Shown here: positions 9,979 through 17,597 of the stretch, in pieces
How the letters are laid out: each line of letters opens with the position of its first letter
Numbering within the stretch: the stretch's first letter is position 1
Assembly (NCBI GenBank): GCA_036559125.1
Contig: DATBTT010000031.1
Span: 62,001 to 126,000 of the forward strand
Direction: 5' to 3'
From: JALYTZ01 sp036559125
GTDB lineage: Bacteria; Vulcanimicrobiota; Vulcanimicrobiia; Vulcanimicrobiales; Vulcanimicrobiaceae
Length of the DNA: 64,000 nucleotides
Notes under the pieces: model-generated
What the model saw: the letters and a program-made list of their open reading frames with translations, nothing else
The model's database searches: none
What the model was told of the DNA's origin: nothing
Program-made: the position numbers and the translations under genes

Positions 9979-10671
9979 CTATTCGGGCACGGGGTCGTAG
10001 CGTGCGAGCGATTCGCCATACTGACGCACGGCGATGAAACCAACGACCAGACAGAAGCTCAACTCCGTAGCGACGCCCAACGCGTCGGAGTAATGGTCCA
10101 CTCCGCGCGGCGGAGGTCGAAGACGGTCGAGGTATATCGCGAGAGCGTACGATACCATCGCCGTCAGCCATGCGAGCGCGACGTATAAATAGCGCGAGGG
10201 GCCGCGCCTAACAGTCGCGGAGCACGCCACGAGCGTGCTCGCATTGACGGCTGCGAGCGCGAGCAGGAAGAACGCCGGCGGCGCGGCCATCCCGGTTACG
10301 AACTGCACGAACCAATACACGAATGACGAAATCGTCACGATGATGCAGGGCACGGTGGCCGTCGCGCGCGCAAGTTGACGGCCGTACAAGGGCGCGCTCT
10401 GCTCGCACAGTTCGAGTTCGCGCAGACGCGCGCCGCCGCGTTGCGCGATCGCGGCTACGATTCCGCAAAGCGTGCCGAAGAACGTAAGGCCGGCTAGCCA
10501 CGTGGCGCGCGTAGCGGTATCGGCCGCGAACGGGTCGTGCACGACCGAGAGAATCGCGTGCGGCTGCAGGTACGCCACGATTGCCGAAGCCGCGCAAACA
10601 TAGGCAATCAGGCGAGCCTCTTTGCGCAAGCGCGTTACGATTACGGCGGCGATAGCCGCGCCGGGTCTCAC
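9979..10671 (-). CDS. integral membrane protein, partner of the degenerate ABC ATPase
   Basis: A 230-residue protein with about six hydrophobic segments (for example IAYVCAASAIVAYL, WLAGLTFFGTLCGIVAAIA, IIVTISSFVYWFVQFV, FLLALAAVNASTLVA), giving the shape of an ABC-2 type permease. I do not recognise a closer family. The start is a GTG at 10671 that overlaps the stop of the upstream gene as GTGA, so the two are translationally coupled. It is the last gene of a three-gene unit (nicotinate phosphoribosyltransferase, ATPase-like protein, membrane protein). The substrate is unknown. Confidence 0.65.
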   Translation of the reverse strand: MRPGAAIAAVIVTRLRKEARLIAYVCAASAIVAYLQPHAILSVVHDPFAADTATRATWLAGLTFFGTLCGIVAAIAQRGGARLRELELCEQSAPLYGRQLARATATVPCIIVTISSFVYWFVQFVTGMAAPPAFFLLALAAVNASTLVACSATVRRGPSRYLYVALAWLTAMVSYALAIYLDRLRPPPRGVDHYSDALGVATELSFCLVVGFIAVRQYGESLARYDPVPE

Positions 10672-11240
10672 GCTTGCGCGCGATCCGGCGCACGGCTTCG
10701 CGCGAACGACGTCGCCTCGCGCTGCGAAACGTGCGTCGAAAATACCGCGCAGTCGCCGGCAACGGTTAAAATTTGCGGCGCGTACGCGGCTTGGGGGCGA
10801 TCCAGAACGAGCAGGGCGGGCCGTGCGATCAGCGCACCGATGAGTGGATAGGCGAAAGCCTCGTGAACGTCGCGCAGCGTCTCTAAGAGTGCGGCGGCGT
10901 CGGCAATGCTGCGTTCGCGCTGCAATCCCCAGAGCGCGGAACGATATTCGATGTATCCAAAAAACGTCGCAAATTCGTGAGGGACGGCTTCGTGCGGCAC
11001 GTAGCCGACGATTCGCTTGGCTTGCACCGGTTGAATGCGCGGATCGAATTCGCCGATGAAGATGCGACCGCTGCTGGCTTTCACGATTCCGGCCGCCATC
11101 AAAGCGACGGTCGCGGCTTCGCGCGTGCTTTCGAATCGCAACGCGCTGCGTTCGCCGGGCGCGAGCGAGCACGTTAGCGGCGAAACGATCGTTTCGTTGC
11201 CGCGTACGAAGGCGGCGTCGCGCATCTCCAACAGCGTCAC
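10668..11240 (-). CDS. ABC ATPase-like protein with lost catalytic motifs
   Basis: A 190-residue protein that follows the ABC ATPase plan but appears unable to hydrolyse ATP. The N-terminal strand and the position of Walker A are recognisable (SLAPGERSALRF, then ESTREAATVALMAAG, then the usual SSGRIFIGEF), yet the glycines and lysine of the P-loop are missing. A Walker B-like ALLVLDRP lacks the catalytic glutamate, no LSGGQ signature is seen, and only the switch histidine (STHVS) remains. It is shorter than usual. It overlaps the previous gene by ATGA (11237-11240) and the next by GTGA, which argues against a decaying pseudogene because the frame is intact. Confidence 0.65.
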   Translation of the reverse strand: MTLLEMRDAAFVRGNETIVSPLTCSLAPGERSALRFESTREAATVALMAAGIVKASSGRIFIGEFDPRIQPVQAKRIVGYVPHEAVPHEFATFFGYIEYRSALWGLQRERSIADAAALLETLRDVHEAFAYPLIGALIARPALLVLDRPQAAYAPQILTVAGDCAVFSTHVSQREATSFARSRAPDRAQA

Positions 11241-12352
11241 GGTTGGCCCGCCGCCACGAGTTCGAGTCGCGAATTCACGCGTTCGGGGCGGCCGACCTTA
11301 TGGCATTCGTGCCACCGGCCGTCGCGGTGGATCGCGACGATATCGGCAGTAAAATCGAAACTGCCGGAGCCGGCGAAAAACGCACTGCCGACGGCGTAGG
11401 CATCCGCGGGAACTCCCGCACGTTCGAATTCGCGTATGCGTTCAGGATCGAATCCTCCGCTTACCACGATGCGCACGTGGCCGAAACCCTCGGCGTCGAG
11501 CGCGCGGCGCACGTTCCAGACCAGTTGCGGAACGACGCCGGTGGGCTTGAACGTGCCCATCGCGTTCCAGATCGACTTGTCGACCAGCGTGCCCGAGGTG
11601 TCGAGCCGCACGCCCCACAGTCGTTTGCCAAGCGCTCGCGCGACGGCCAGGCTCGTGCCCACGCAGTCGTTGTCGAAATCGACCAACGAGATGACGTTGA
11701 CCGCGGGGTCGACGAATTGTGCGAACTTCTCGGTCGCGAGCACCGTGTCGCCGTCATACGCCGCGATGAGCGCGTGAGGAACCGTCCCCATACCGCGCGC
11801 GCCCCACCATTCCGCATTCGCGTCGGTCGAGACGCCGAGCGCGCCGGAAATGTAGGCCGCATAGCCGTCCCCCGTCTGCACGAGATGATGGTCGAACCGT
11901 GCGGGAAAGAACAGCACCTGCTTTCCGGCGGCCGCCTGCACGATTTCGCGCGCGTTCGTCGCGATGCGGGTACGCCGCGCGAGCGCGCCCAGATACGGCG
12001 TCTCGAGATGCGCGAAGAGCGTATAATCACCCTCAATGGTGAGGACGGTCTCGTACGCAGAGATTGCGTCGCCGTCATACAGGGCCTTGATCCCGAGCCG
12101 GTCCCAACCCGGTTGCCAATCACCGTCTTCGCTGCGCCCGCCCGCGCACAGCCGCAAGATCGCGATTGCTTCGTCGATGCCGCATAAGACCGCGTCGTGG
12201 CGCGCGAAGACTTGCATGCGAACGACGGGGCAGTGTCCGTCGCGCTCGAGTATCTGGCGAGCGCGATTGAAATAGGTGTCGGAATAATACCCTTCGCGCA
12301 TCTTCTCGACCGGCAGATTGAAGATTTCCGGCCGCAGCCTCGTTTTGGACAC
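11237..12352 (-). CDS. pncB: nicotinate phosphoribosyltransferase
   Basis: A 371-residue enzyme that makes nicotinate mononucleotide from nicotinate and phosphoribosyl pyrophosphate in the NAD salvage pathway. The N-terminus contains the family pattern FNLPVEKMREGYYSDTYF, and the phosphoribosyl-binding region VVSGGFDPERIREFE lies near the C-terminus. The start is a GTG at 12352. The stop overlaps the start of the ABC ATPase-like gene (ATGA), and the gene is divergent from polX with 69 bases between the start codons. The window also has the de novo NAD genes nadB and nadC, so both routes to NAD exist here. Confidence 0.92.
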   Translation of the reverse strand: MSKTRLRPEIFNLPVEKMREGYYSDTYFNRARQILERDGHCPVVRMQVFARHDAVLCGIDEAIAILRLCAGGRSEDGDWQPGWDRLGIKALYDGDAISAYETVLTIEGDYTLFAHLETPYLGALARRTRIATNAREIVQAAAGKQVLFFPARFDHHLVQTGDGYAAYISGALGVSTDANAEWWGARGMGTVPHALIAAYDGDTVLATEKFAQFVDPAVNVISLVDFDNDCVGTSLAVARALGKRLWGVRLDTSGTLVDKSIWNAMGTFKPTGVVPQLVWNVRRALDAEGFGHVRIVVSGGFDPERIREFERAGVPADAYAVGSAFFAGSGSFDFTADIVAIHRDGRWHECHKVGRPERVNSRLELVAAGQP

Positions 12353-12421
12353 CAGCCTTACTATCGCATACGCGACGCCCGTCCATGCCGGGAAGGGTCG
12401 CCGCCCGTCGAAATATGCGGC

Positions 12422-14152
12422 GTGACCTCCAACGCGGACGTGGCTCGATCGCTGTTACGCATTCGAAAGCTCATGGAGCTGGCGGGCGAAGCCTTCTACA
12501 AGTTCATGGCCTACGAGCGAGCCGCGGCGACCGTCGAAAACGCCCGGCCGGTCGGCGAACTGCTCGCTGCCGGCGAACTCACCTCCTTACCCGGAGTCGG
12601 CAAATCGCTGGCGGCGACCATCGAAGAGATCGTCCGGACCGGAACGGCCGCGCAACTCGAGGAATTGCAACGACGATTTCCGCAGACGATCTTCGAGGTG
12701 CTCGACGTCTCGGGGATCGGAATCAAAACCGCGGCGATGCTGTGGGAAACCTACGGTATCGGCTCGCTCGCCGATCTCGAGCGGGCTATCGACGAACACA
12801 CGCTCGACGGCGCGCCGCGCATGGGGCCGAAAACGCTCGAAAATATCAAACGGGGAATTCTTGCGTATAAAGGACGGCAACACCGCACGCCGCTAGCCGC
12901 CGCGCTGCGTATTGCCGCGCAGGTGGTTGCATATCTGCACGAAGGCCCCGCCGTCGAGCGGCTGGCGTACGGAGGGAGTCTGCGGCGCGCGGAGGTTACC
13001 GTGGGCGACGTGGATATCGTTTGCACGAGTTCGCAGGCCGCCGGCGTTATCGAGCATTTCGTGCGGTGGGAGCGCGCCCACGCAGTTCTCGCTGAAGGGC
13101 CCACCAAGGCCAGCATTTGGCTCGAAGGCGGCTTGCAAATCGATCTTCGCGTGTTGCCCGACGCCGTCTACGGCAATCTCTTGCAGCATTTTACCGGAAG
13201 CCGCGAGCACAACATCCAGCTGCGCGAATACGCCGTGCGTAGAGGGTTGCGCGTGAGCGAAAACGGCATTCTCGACCTCGCGACCGGCGACGTCGTCACC
13301 TGCACGGACGAGGCCGGCGTCTACGCGGCGCTCGGGATGCAATACATTCCACCCGAGCTTCGTAGCGGAATCGGTGAAATCGAACTTGCACTGGCGGGAA
13401 ACGTTCCGCACCTGCTGGAGCTGGCCGACGTGCGCGGCGATTTCCACATGCATTGCACGTGGAGCGACGGGCGCGATTGCCTGGAGGAGATGATCGCAGC
13501 CAGCGCCGCGCGCGGATACGAATATCATTCGATTTCCGATCATTCGCACGGGCGCGGTGCGGCCTACGGGCTGAGCGCCGACGAGTTGCGCGCGCAGAGA
13601 GCGCTGGTTCGCGAGATGGGAAACCGGTACGGCGTGCAAACGCTGTGCAGCAGCGAAGTCGACATTCTGCCCGACGGATCGCTCGATTTCACGGACGAGG
13701 AACTTGCGGAATTGGATATCGTCGTCGCGAGCGTGCACACCGCGTTCAACCAATCGCGAGACGAGATGACGCAGCGCATCGTCCGGGCGTGTGAAAATCC
13801 GTACGTCAATATCATCGGACATCCCACCGGACGAATGATCGAGCGTTTTGCCGGTTATGAATTCGATTACGACGCGGTATTCGCAGCCGCCGCACGAACC
13901 GGTACCGCCCTGGAGATCGACGGCCAAGAATTGCGGCTGGATCTTCCGTCGTCGCTCGCCCGGCGCGCGAGCGAGTTCGGCGTGACCTTTACGGTCGATA
14001 GCGACGCGCACGACGCGGCGCAACTCGCCAACATCGGACTCGCCGTCAGTCAAGCGCGGCGTGCGGGCCTACGCAAAGAAGACGTACTCAATGCGCGTTC
14101 GCTCGACGACGTGCGGGCATTCGTCGGACGTAAGCGGGGACGCGTCGCATGA
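12422..14152 (+). CDS. polX: family X DNA polymerase with C-terminal PHP exonuclease domain (PolX)
   Basis: A 576-residue repair polymerase, the same length as Bacillus PolX. The N-terminal helix-hairpin-helix region contains LTSLPGVGKSLAATIEEI. The polymerase active site is seen at YGGSLRRAE and GDVDIVC (catalytic aspartates). The C-terminal PHP domain, which provides 3'-5' exonuclease and AP-endonuclease activity, begins at DFHMHCTWSDGRD and continues with SDHSHGRG, EVDI and DSDAHD metal ligands. The GTG at 12422 matches the usual N-terminus; the frame is open further up only because it overlaps the pncB region. It is coupled to the next gene by ATGA (14149-14152). Confidence 0.95.
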   Translation: MTSNADVARSLLRIRKLMELAGEAFYKFMAYERAAATVENARPVGELLAAGELTSLPGVGKSLAATIEEIVRTGTAAQLEELQRRFPQTIFEVLDVSGIGIKTAAMLWETYGIGSLADLERAIDEHTLDGAPRMGPKTLENIKRGILAYKGRQHRTPLAAALRIAAQVVAYLHEGPAVERLAYGGSLRRAEVTVGDVDIVCTSSQAAGVIEHFVRWERAHAVLAEGPTKASIWLEGGLQIDLRVLPDAVYGNLLQHFTGSREHNIQLREYAVRRGLRVSENGILDLATGDVVTCTDEAGVYAALGMQYIPPELRSGIGEIELALAGNVPHLLELADVRGDFHMHCTWSDGRDCLEEMIAASAARGYEYHSISDHSHGRGAAYGLSADELRAQRALVREMGNRYGVQTLCSSEVDILPDGSLDFTDEELAELDIVVASVHTAFNQSRDEMTQRIVRACENPYVNIIGHPTGRMIERFAGYEFDYDAVFAAAARTGTALEIDGQELRLDLPSSLARRASEFGVTFTVDSDAHDAAQLANIGLAVSQARRAGLRKEDVLNARSLDDVRAFVGRKRGRVA

Positions 14153-14952
14153 TCCATACGATGTGGGCGCAAGCCTCCGACGGAGTGCTCGCGGGCGCTC
14201 GCACCGCGGGCGATGGGGAGGATGCGATCGTGTTCGTGCACGGCGTTGGATCGACGGCCGCAATTTGGGACCGGCAACTGCGCCATTTTGGCGACGCCTA
14301 TCGCACCTTCGCAATCGAACTGCGCGGCAACGGCGTGGCGCGTCCCGAGCCGATGCCCGAACTCATCACGCGCAACGGCTTCGTCAAAGACGTGCTCGCG
14401 ATCGTCGACGCCGCGCGCGTCCGCCGCTTCCACTTCGTAGGCTGCAGTTTGGGCGGCGTCGTCGGTTTCGAGTTGTGGAAGCGCTTCCCCGAGCGCGTGC
14501 GCTCCTTCGCGTTCGTCGGCAGTTTCGCAGCGTACCCGGACGCCCGGCAGTACGCCGCGGGTGTCCGCGACGCCGTACTTGCCTCCGGCGACATGACGGC
14601 GTTCGCGCGCGAACGCGCGTCTAAGCTCGGCTTGCCGCCGCATCGAACCGCGGAGACGGTCGCGCAAATGGCATGCAAGTCGGTGGAGTCGTATCTGGCA
14701 TCGACGGAGGCAACGTGGACCGGCGATTATCGCCCGATCCTCAAAGACATATCGGTTCCGTCGCTCGTGCTCGTCGGAGAACACGACCGGGTCGCGCCGC
14801 CGGCGCTCTCACGGGAGATCGTCGCAGGCATTCCGGGCGCGCGCTTAGAGGTACTGCACGGCGCGGGACACGTTAGCAACGCGGACGAGCCGCAGGCGTT
14901 CGATGCCGCACTACGCTCGTTTTACGACGAAATACGTTCGGGGAAGCTGTAG
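14149..14952 (+). CDS. alpha/beta hydrolase
   Basis: A 267-residue alpha/beta-hydrolase of the small carboxylesterase/enol-lactonase type. The oxyanion-hole motif FVHGVGS, the nucleophile elbow GCSLGG (Ser near residue 101), the acid in VLVGEHDRVAP and the base in GAGHVSN are all in the expected order. Its substrate cannot be inferred. Its start overlaps the end of polX, and its last 31 bases overlap the 3' end of fdhD on the opposite strand, an unusually long convergent overlap that leaves both reading frames intact. Confidence 0.9.
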   Translation: MIHTMWAQASDGVLAGARTAGDGEDAIVFVHGVGSTAAIWDRQLRHFGDAYRTFAIELRGNGVARPEPMPELITRNGFVKDVLAIVDAARVRRFHFVGCSLGGVVGFELWKRFPERVRSFAFVGSFAAYPDARQYAAGVRDAVLASGDMTAFARERASKLGLPPHRTAETVAQMACKSVESYLASTEATWTGDYRPILKDISVPSLVLVGEHDRVAPPALSREIVAGIPGARLEVLHGAGHVSNADEPQAFDAALRSFYDEIRSGKL

Positions 14953-15749
14953 ACGTTTGCGCGAGTACCGCGGACGAATCCGCAGAGCGTGACGCCGAAT
15001 TCCTTCGCTAGGTCGACCGCGAGGCTGCTCGGAGCCGAAACGGCGCACAGAATCGGGATGCGCGCGACGACGCACTTTTGCACCAGTTCGTAACTCGCGC
15101 GTCCGCTAACAAAAACGATGCGCCGGTGCAAGGGGAGAAGCCCTTCGAGCAAGCAGTGGCCGGCGATCTTGTCGAGTGCGTTATGACGTCCCACGTCCTC
15201 GCGCAGGACGAGCAACTCGCCCCGTTCGTCGAATAGCGCCGACGCGTGCAGTCCGCCGGTTGAAGAAAAGATTCGCTGTGCTGCGCGCATACGCTCGGGC
15301 AGCGCGCCGATCGTGGTCATCGGCACGCGTAAGCGTTCGTCCGCGCTAAGGGGTTCCGCGCGAGTTTGCAGCGACTCGATGCTGGCCTTACCGCACACTC
15401 CGCACGAGCTGTTGATGGTGAAATGCCGCTCGAGGCGCTCGAGAGCCGGCGGCGCATCTCCAAAAAGGTCGACGTTGACGATGTTGTAGCGTTGGAGCGC
15501 GTCGACCGCGGGATCGATGCAGTACGAAATACCGCGCATCTCGTCGCGCGACCCGACGACCCCTTCGCTATAGAGAAACCCGGCAGCGAGTTCGAAGTCG
15601 TGGCCGGGCGTGCGCATCGTGACCGCAACGGTGACCGTGCGCCCTCCGGCGCGCAGGCGAATTTCGAGCGGCTCCTCGGTCGCGAGTTCGTCGAGCGCTT
15701 CGCGCGCTTCTCCGGCCTCGAAGCGCAGGATCCGCACCGGCGTCGTCAA
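14922..15749 (-). CDS. fdhD: formate dehydrogenase accessory sulfurtransferase FdhD
   Basis: A 275-residue protein that transfers sulfur from a cysteine desulfurase to the molybdenum cofactor of formate dehydrogenase. The essential cysteine loop CGVCGKAS is present, followed by STGGLHASALFDERGE, the VGRHNALDKIAG segment and SGRASYELVQK, all typical. The start used is a TTG at 15749; no strong ribosome binding site is visible and a GTG at 15737 is also in frame. It lies 31 bases downstream of the membrane subunit and completes the formate operon. Its 3' end overlaps the alpha/beta hydrolase gene. Confidence 0.94.
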   Translation of the reverse strand: MTTPVRILRFEAGEAREALDELATEEPLEIRLRAGGRTVTVAVTMRTPGHDFELAAGFLYSEGVVGSRDEMRGISYCIDPAVDALQRYNIVNVDLFGDAPPALERLERHFTINSSCGVCGKASIESLQTRAEPLSADERLRVPMTTIGALPERMRAAQRIFSSTGGLHASALFDERGELLVLREDVGRHNALDKIAGHCLLEGLLPLHRRIVFVSGRASYELVQKCVVARIPILCAVSAPSSLAVDLAKEFGVTLCGFVRGTRANVYSFPERISS

Positions 15750-15780
15750 TCCCGGCCGCGGCGTCTCGAAGGCCGTGGTC

Positions 15781-16755
15781 CTACTCCGGCTGGCGAAATG
15801 CGACCGACGGGTCGTCGGCGGACGCCTTGCCGGCTTCGATCAACGTTTCGCGCAACACGTATCCGCCCAGCAGCGTGAGCGCGGCGGCAAGCACGGTCTT
15901 GCCGGCGCTGTGCTTGCGCTCGGGGTTCGGTTTGGTGAAGAGGGCGGCTACGTTGAGCGCCGCGGGGGCGGCTATACCGGCCAGCAACGAGAAACCGCGG
16001 AACTTCGCACCGCGCGCGCCCTCGTACATCGGCTTGCCGTAGTCGCCGGCGTGACGTGCGAAATCGAGCACGATCGCGGCTTCGGCCGCGCCCGCGAGGA
16101 GTTCCAATCGTTCCAGGCGATTGAGCGTGTCGGATTCGTGGCCGCGCGCGAGCAGAAGTGCGTTGAACGCGCACGCGCCGGCAACGCCCGAACATACGCA
16201 CATGGCGGGAATATGATACTTGCCCTTGGCCCACAGCGGGATCGCCGTCGCGCTGAGCAACACGCCCGTATACCCCGCCACGAACGCGCCGAGCAACGCT
16301 TGCGGCGCGTTAAAAATGCGGGTGCGGATGCCGAAGAACTCGGCTGCGGCATTGAGAAAGGCTACCCCCGCAAATGCGGTAAGACCCCAGACGCCCATCG
16401 ACATCGGCGATTTAAATTTAACGATGCGCAGCATGTTCAAGAAGCGTTCGGGGCGCCCTAAATGCGTGATCAGAATTGCCGGGCTCGCAGCCGCCAACAC
16501 GAGCGACGCATATTTCGCGTTGCGTGCCAGCTTACGATCGTTCGGATTTCCGCTACGGTCGGCAAGTGCCGCCAGAATGCCGCTGCCGCCCATGATGCCG
16601 CCGAGAAAGAGGTACGTAACGACGTTCCACTCCCAGTGCGGCTTCTTGAGCAAAGGCTGGCCGAAATAGGAGACCGTGCGCTGCAACTCACCGTCGCCGG
16701 TCGCGGCGCCGGCAAATGCGTCGTCCGGCAGCGAGGGACGGCTGAGTTGCGTCAT
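15781..16755 (-). CDS. NrfD-family membrane subunit of formate dehydrogenase
   Basis: A 324-residue polytopic protein of the NrfD/PsrC family (about eight to nine membrane segments), which anchors iron-sulfur/molybdopterin complexes and exchanges electrons with quinone without heme. Recognisable parts are HWEWNVVTYLFLGGIMGGSG, ILITHLGRPERFLNMLR and SPMSMGVWGLT. It replaces the di-heme cytochrome b gamma subunit of E. coli-type formate dehydrogenases. The ATG at 16755 overlaps the stop of the beta subunit gene as ATGA. Confidence 0.9.
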   Translation of the reverse strand: MTQLSRPSLPDDAFAGAATGDGELQRTVSYFGQPLLKKPHWEWNVVTYLFLGGIMGGSGILAALADRSGNPNDRKLARNAKYASLVLAAASPAILITHLGRPERFLNMLRIVKFKSPMSMGVWGLTAFAGVAFLNAAAEFFGIRTRIFNAPQALLGAFVAGYTGVLLSATAIPLWAKGKYHIPAMCVCSGVAGACAFNALLLARGHESDTLNRLERLELLAGAAEAAIVLDFARHAGDYGKPMYEGARGAKFRGFSLLAGIAAPAALNVAALFTKPNPERKHSAGKTVLAAALTLLGGYVLRETLIEAGKASADDPSVAFRQPE

Positions 16756-17597
16756 CGCGCCCTCGCAAAGATTGCGGCGCCGGCAACGGTCAATGCAACG
16801 GCTGCGAGCGCGGCGCTTGCGTATCCCGCCGGCTGGTGCGTGGCCGGCAATACCGGTTTGGGGGGCAGATTGTACGCCTCCGGGCGCTCGGTCAATAAAA
16901 AGAACGCGTTGAGGTCGCCGACGGAATCCTTCGAATCGACGCCGTAGAGATATGAATCCACGCCCCGCTCTTGCAGCGTTTCCACGCGCTTTTTGGCGCG
17001 TTCTTGCAGCTCGGCGACGTCGCCGAATTGAATCGATTCGGTCGGACATGCCTTCGCGCAGGCCGGCTCGAATCCGTCGCGCTGCCGATCGTAGCACAGC
17101 GTGCACTTTCCCGCGACGCCGCCGGTCGCCTGAAGAGCCGTTTCTTGGCGATCCTTGCGATCGCCGTTGAGATTCGCGACGTTGTAGTCGTCGTGCCCGG
17201 CGCCTTTGCCGATCAAATCGACGACGCCGAACGGGCACGAAACGACGCAATACCCGCAGCCGTTGCAGACGTCGGGTTGAATGTAGACGTTCCCGAATTC
17301 GTTGCGGACGATCGCCCCGGTCGGACACGCGTCCATGCAGCCGGCGTGCGTGCAATGTTTGCAAACGTCGCTCATCATGAGCCAGCGGTCGGTGAGACTT
17401 CCCTCGCGGTCGACTTCCATTTGCTCGACGAACGAGACGTGGCGCCAGGTCGTACCCGAGAGTTGCAGCGTATTGTCGTATGAGTTACCCGAAAACTCAA
17501 AACCGTCGGAGGGCAGTTCGTTCCACTGTTTGCAGGCCACTTCGCAGGCTTTGCAGCCGATGCACAGCGTCGTGTCGGTAAAAAATCCGTTAGGCAT
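16752..17597 (-). CDS. fdhB: formate dehydrogenase beta subunit, four [4Fe-4S] ferredoxin
   Basis: A 281-residue electron-transfer subunit. Four cluster-binding cysteine sets are visible: CIGCKACEVACKQ, CKHCTHAGCMDACPTGA, CNGCGYCVVSCPFG, and CTLCYDRQ with ACAKACPTE. A C-terminal hydrophobic helix (SAALAAVALTVAGAAIFA) would anchor it in the membrane, as in FdnH. The start ATG at 17597 overlaps the last codons of the alpha subunit by 8 bases, and its stop overlaps the NrfD start. It should carry electrons from the molybdopterin site to the NrfD subunit. Confidence 0.94.
   Translation of the reverse strand: MPNGFFTDTTLCIGCKACEVACKQWNELPSDGFEFSGNSYDNTLQLSGTTWRHVSFVEQMEVDREGSLTDRWLMMSDVCKHCTHAGCMDACPTGAIVRNEFGNVYIQPDVCNGCGYCVVSCPFGVVDLIGKGAGHDDYNVANLNGDRKDRQETALQATGGVAGKCTLCYDRQRDGFEPACAKACPTESIQFGDVAELQERAKKRVETLQERGVDSYLYGVDSKDSVGDLNAFFLLTERPEAYNLPPKPVLPATHQPAGYASAALAAVALTVAGAAIFARAR

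Noticed and set aside
12197..12421. N-terminal extension of PolX into the pncB region
   Set aside because: The extra 75 codons are antisense to pncB and show no similarity; the GTG at 12422 gives the normal family length.
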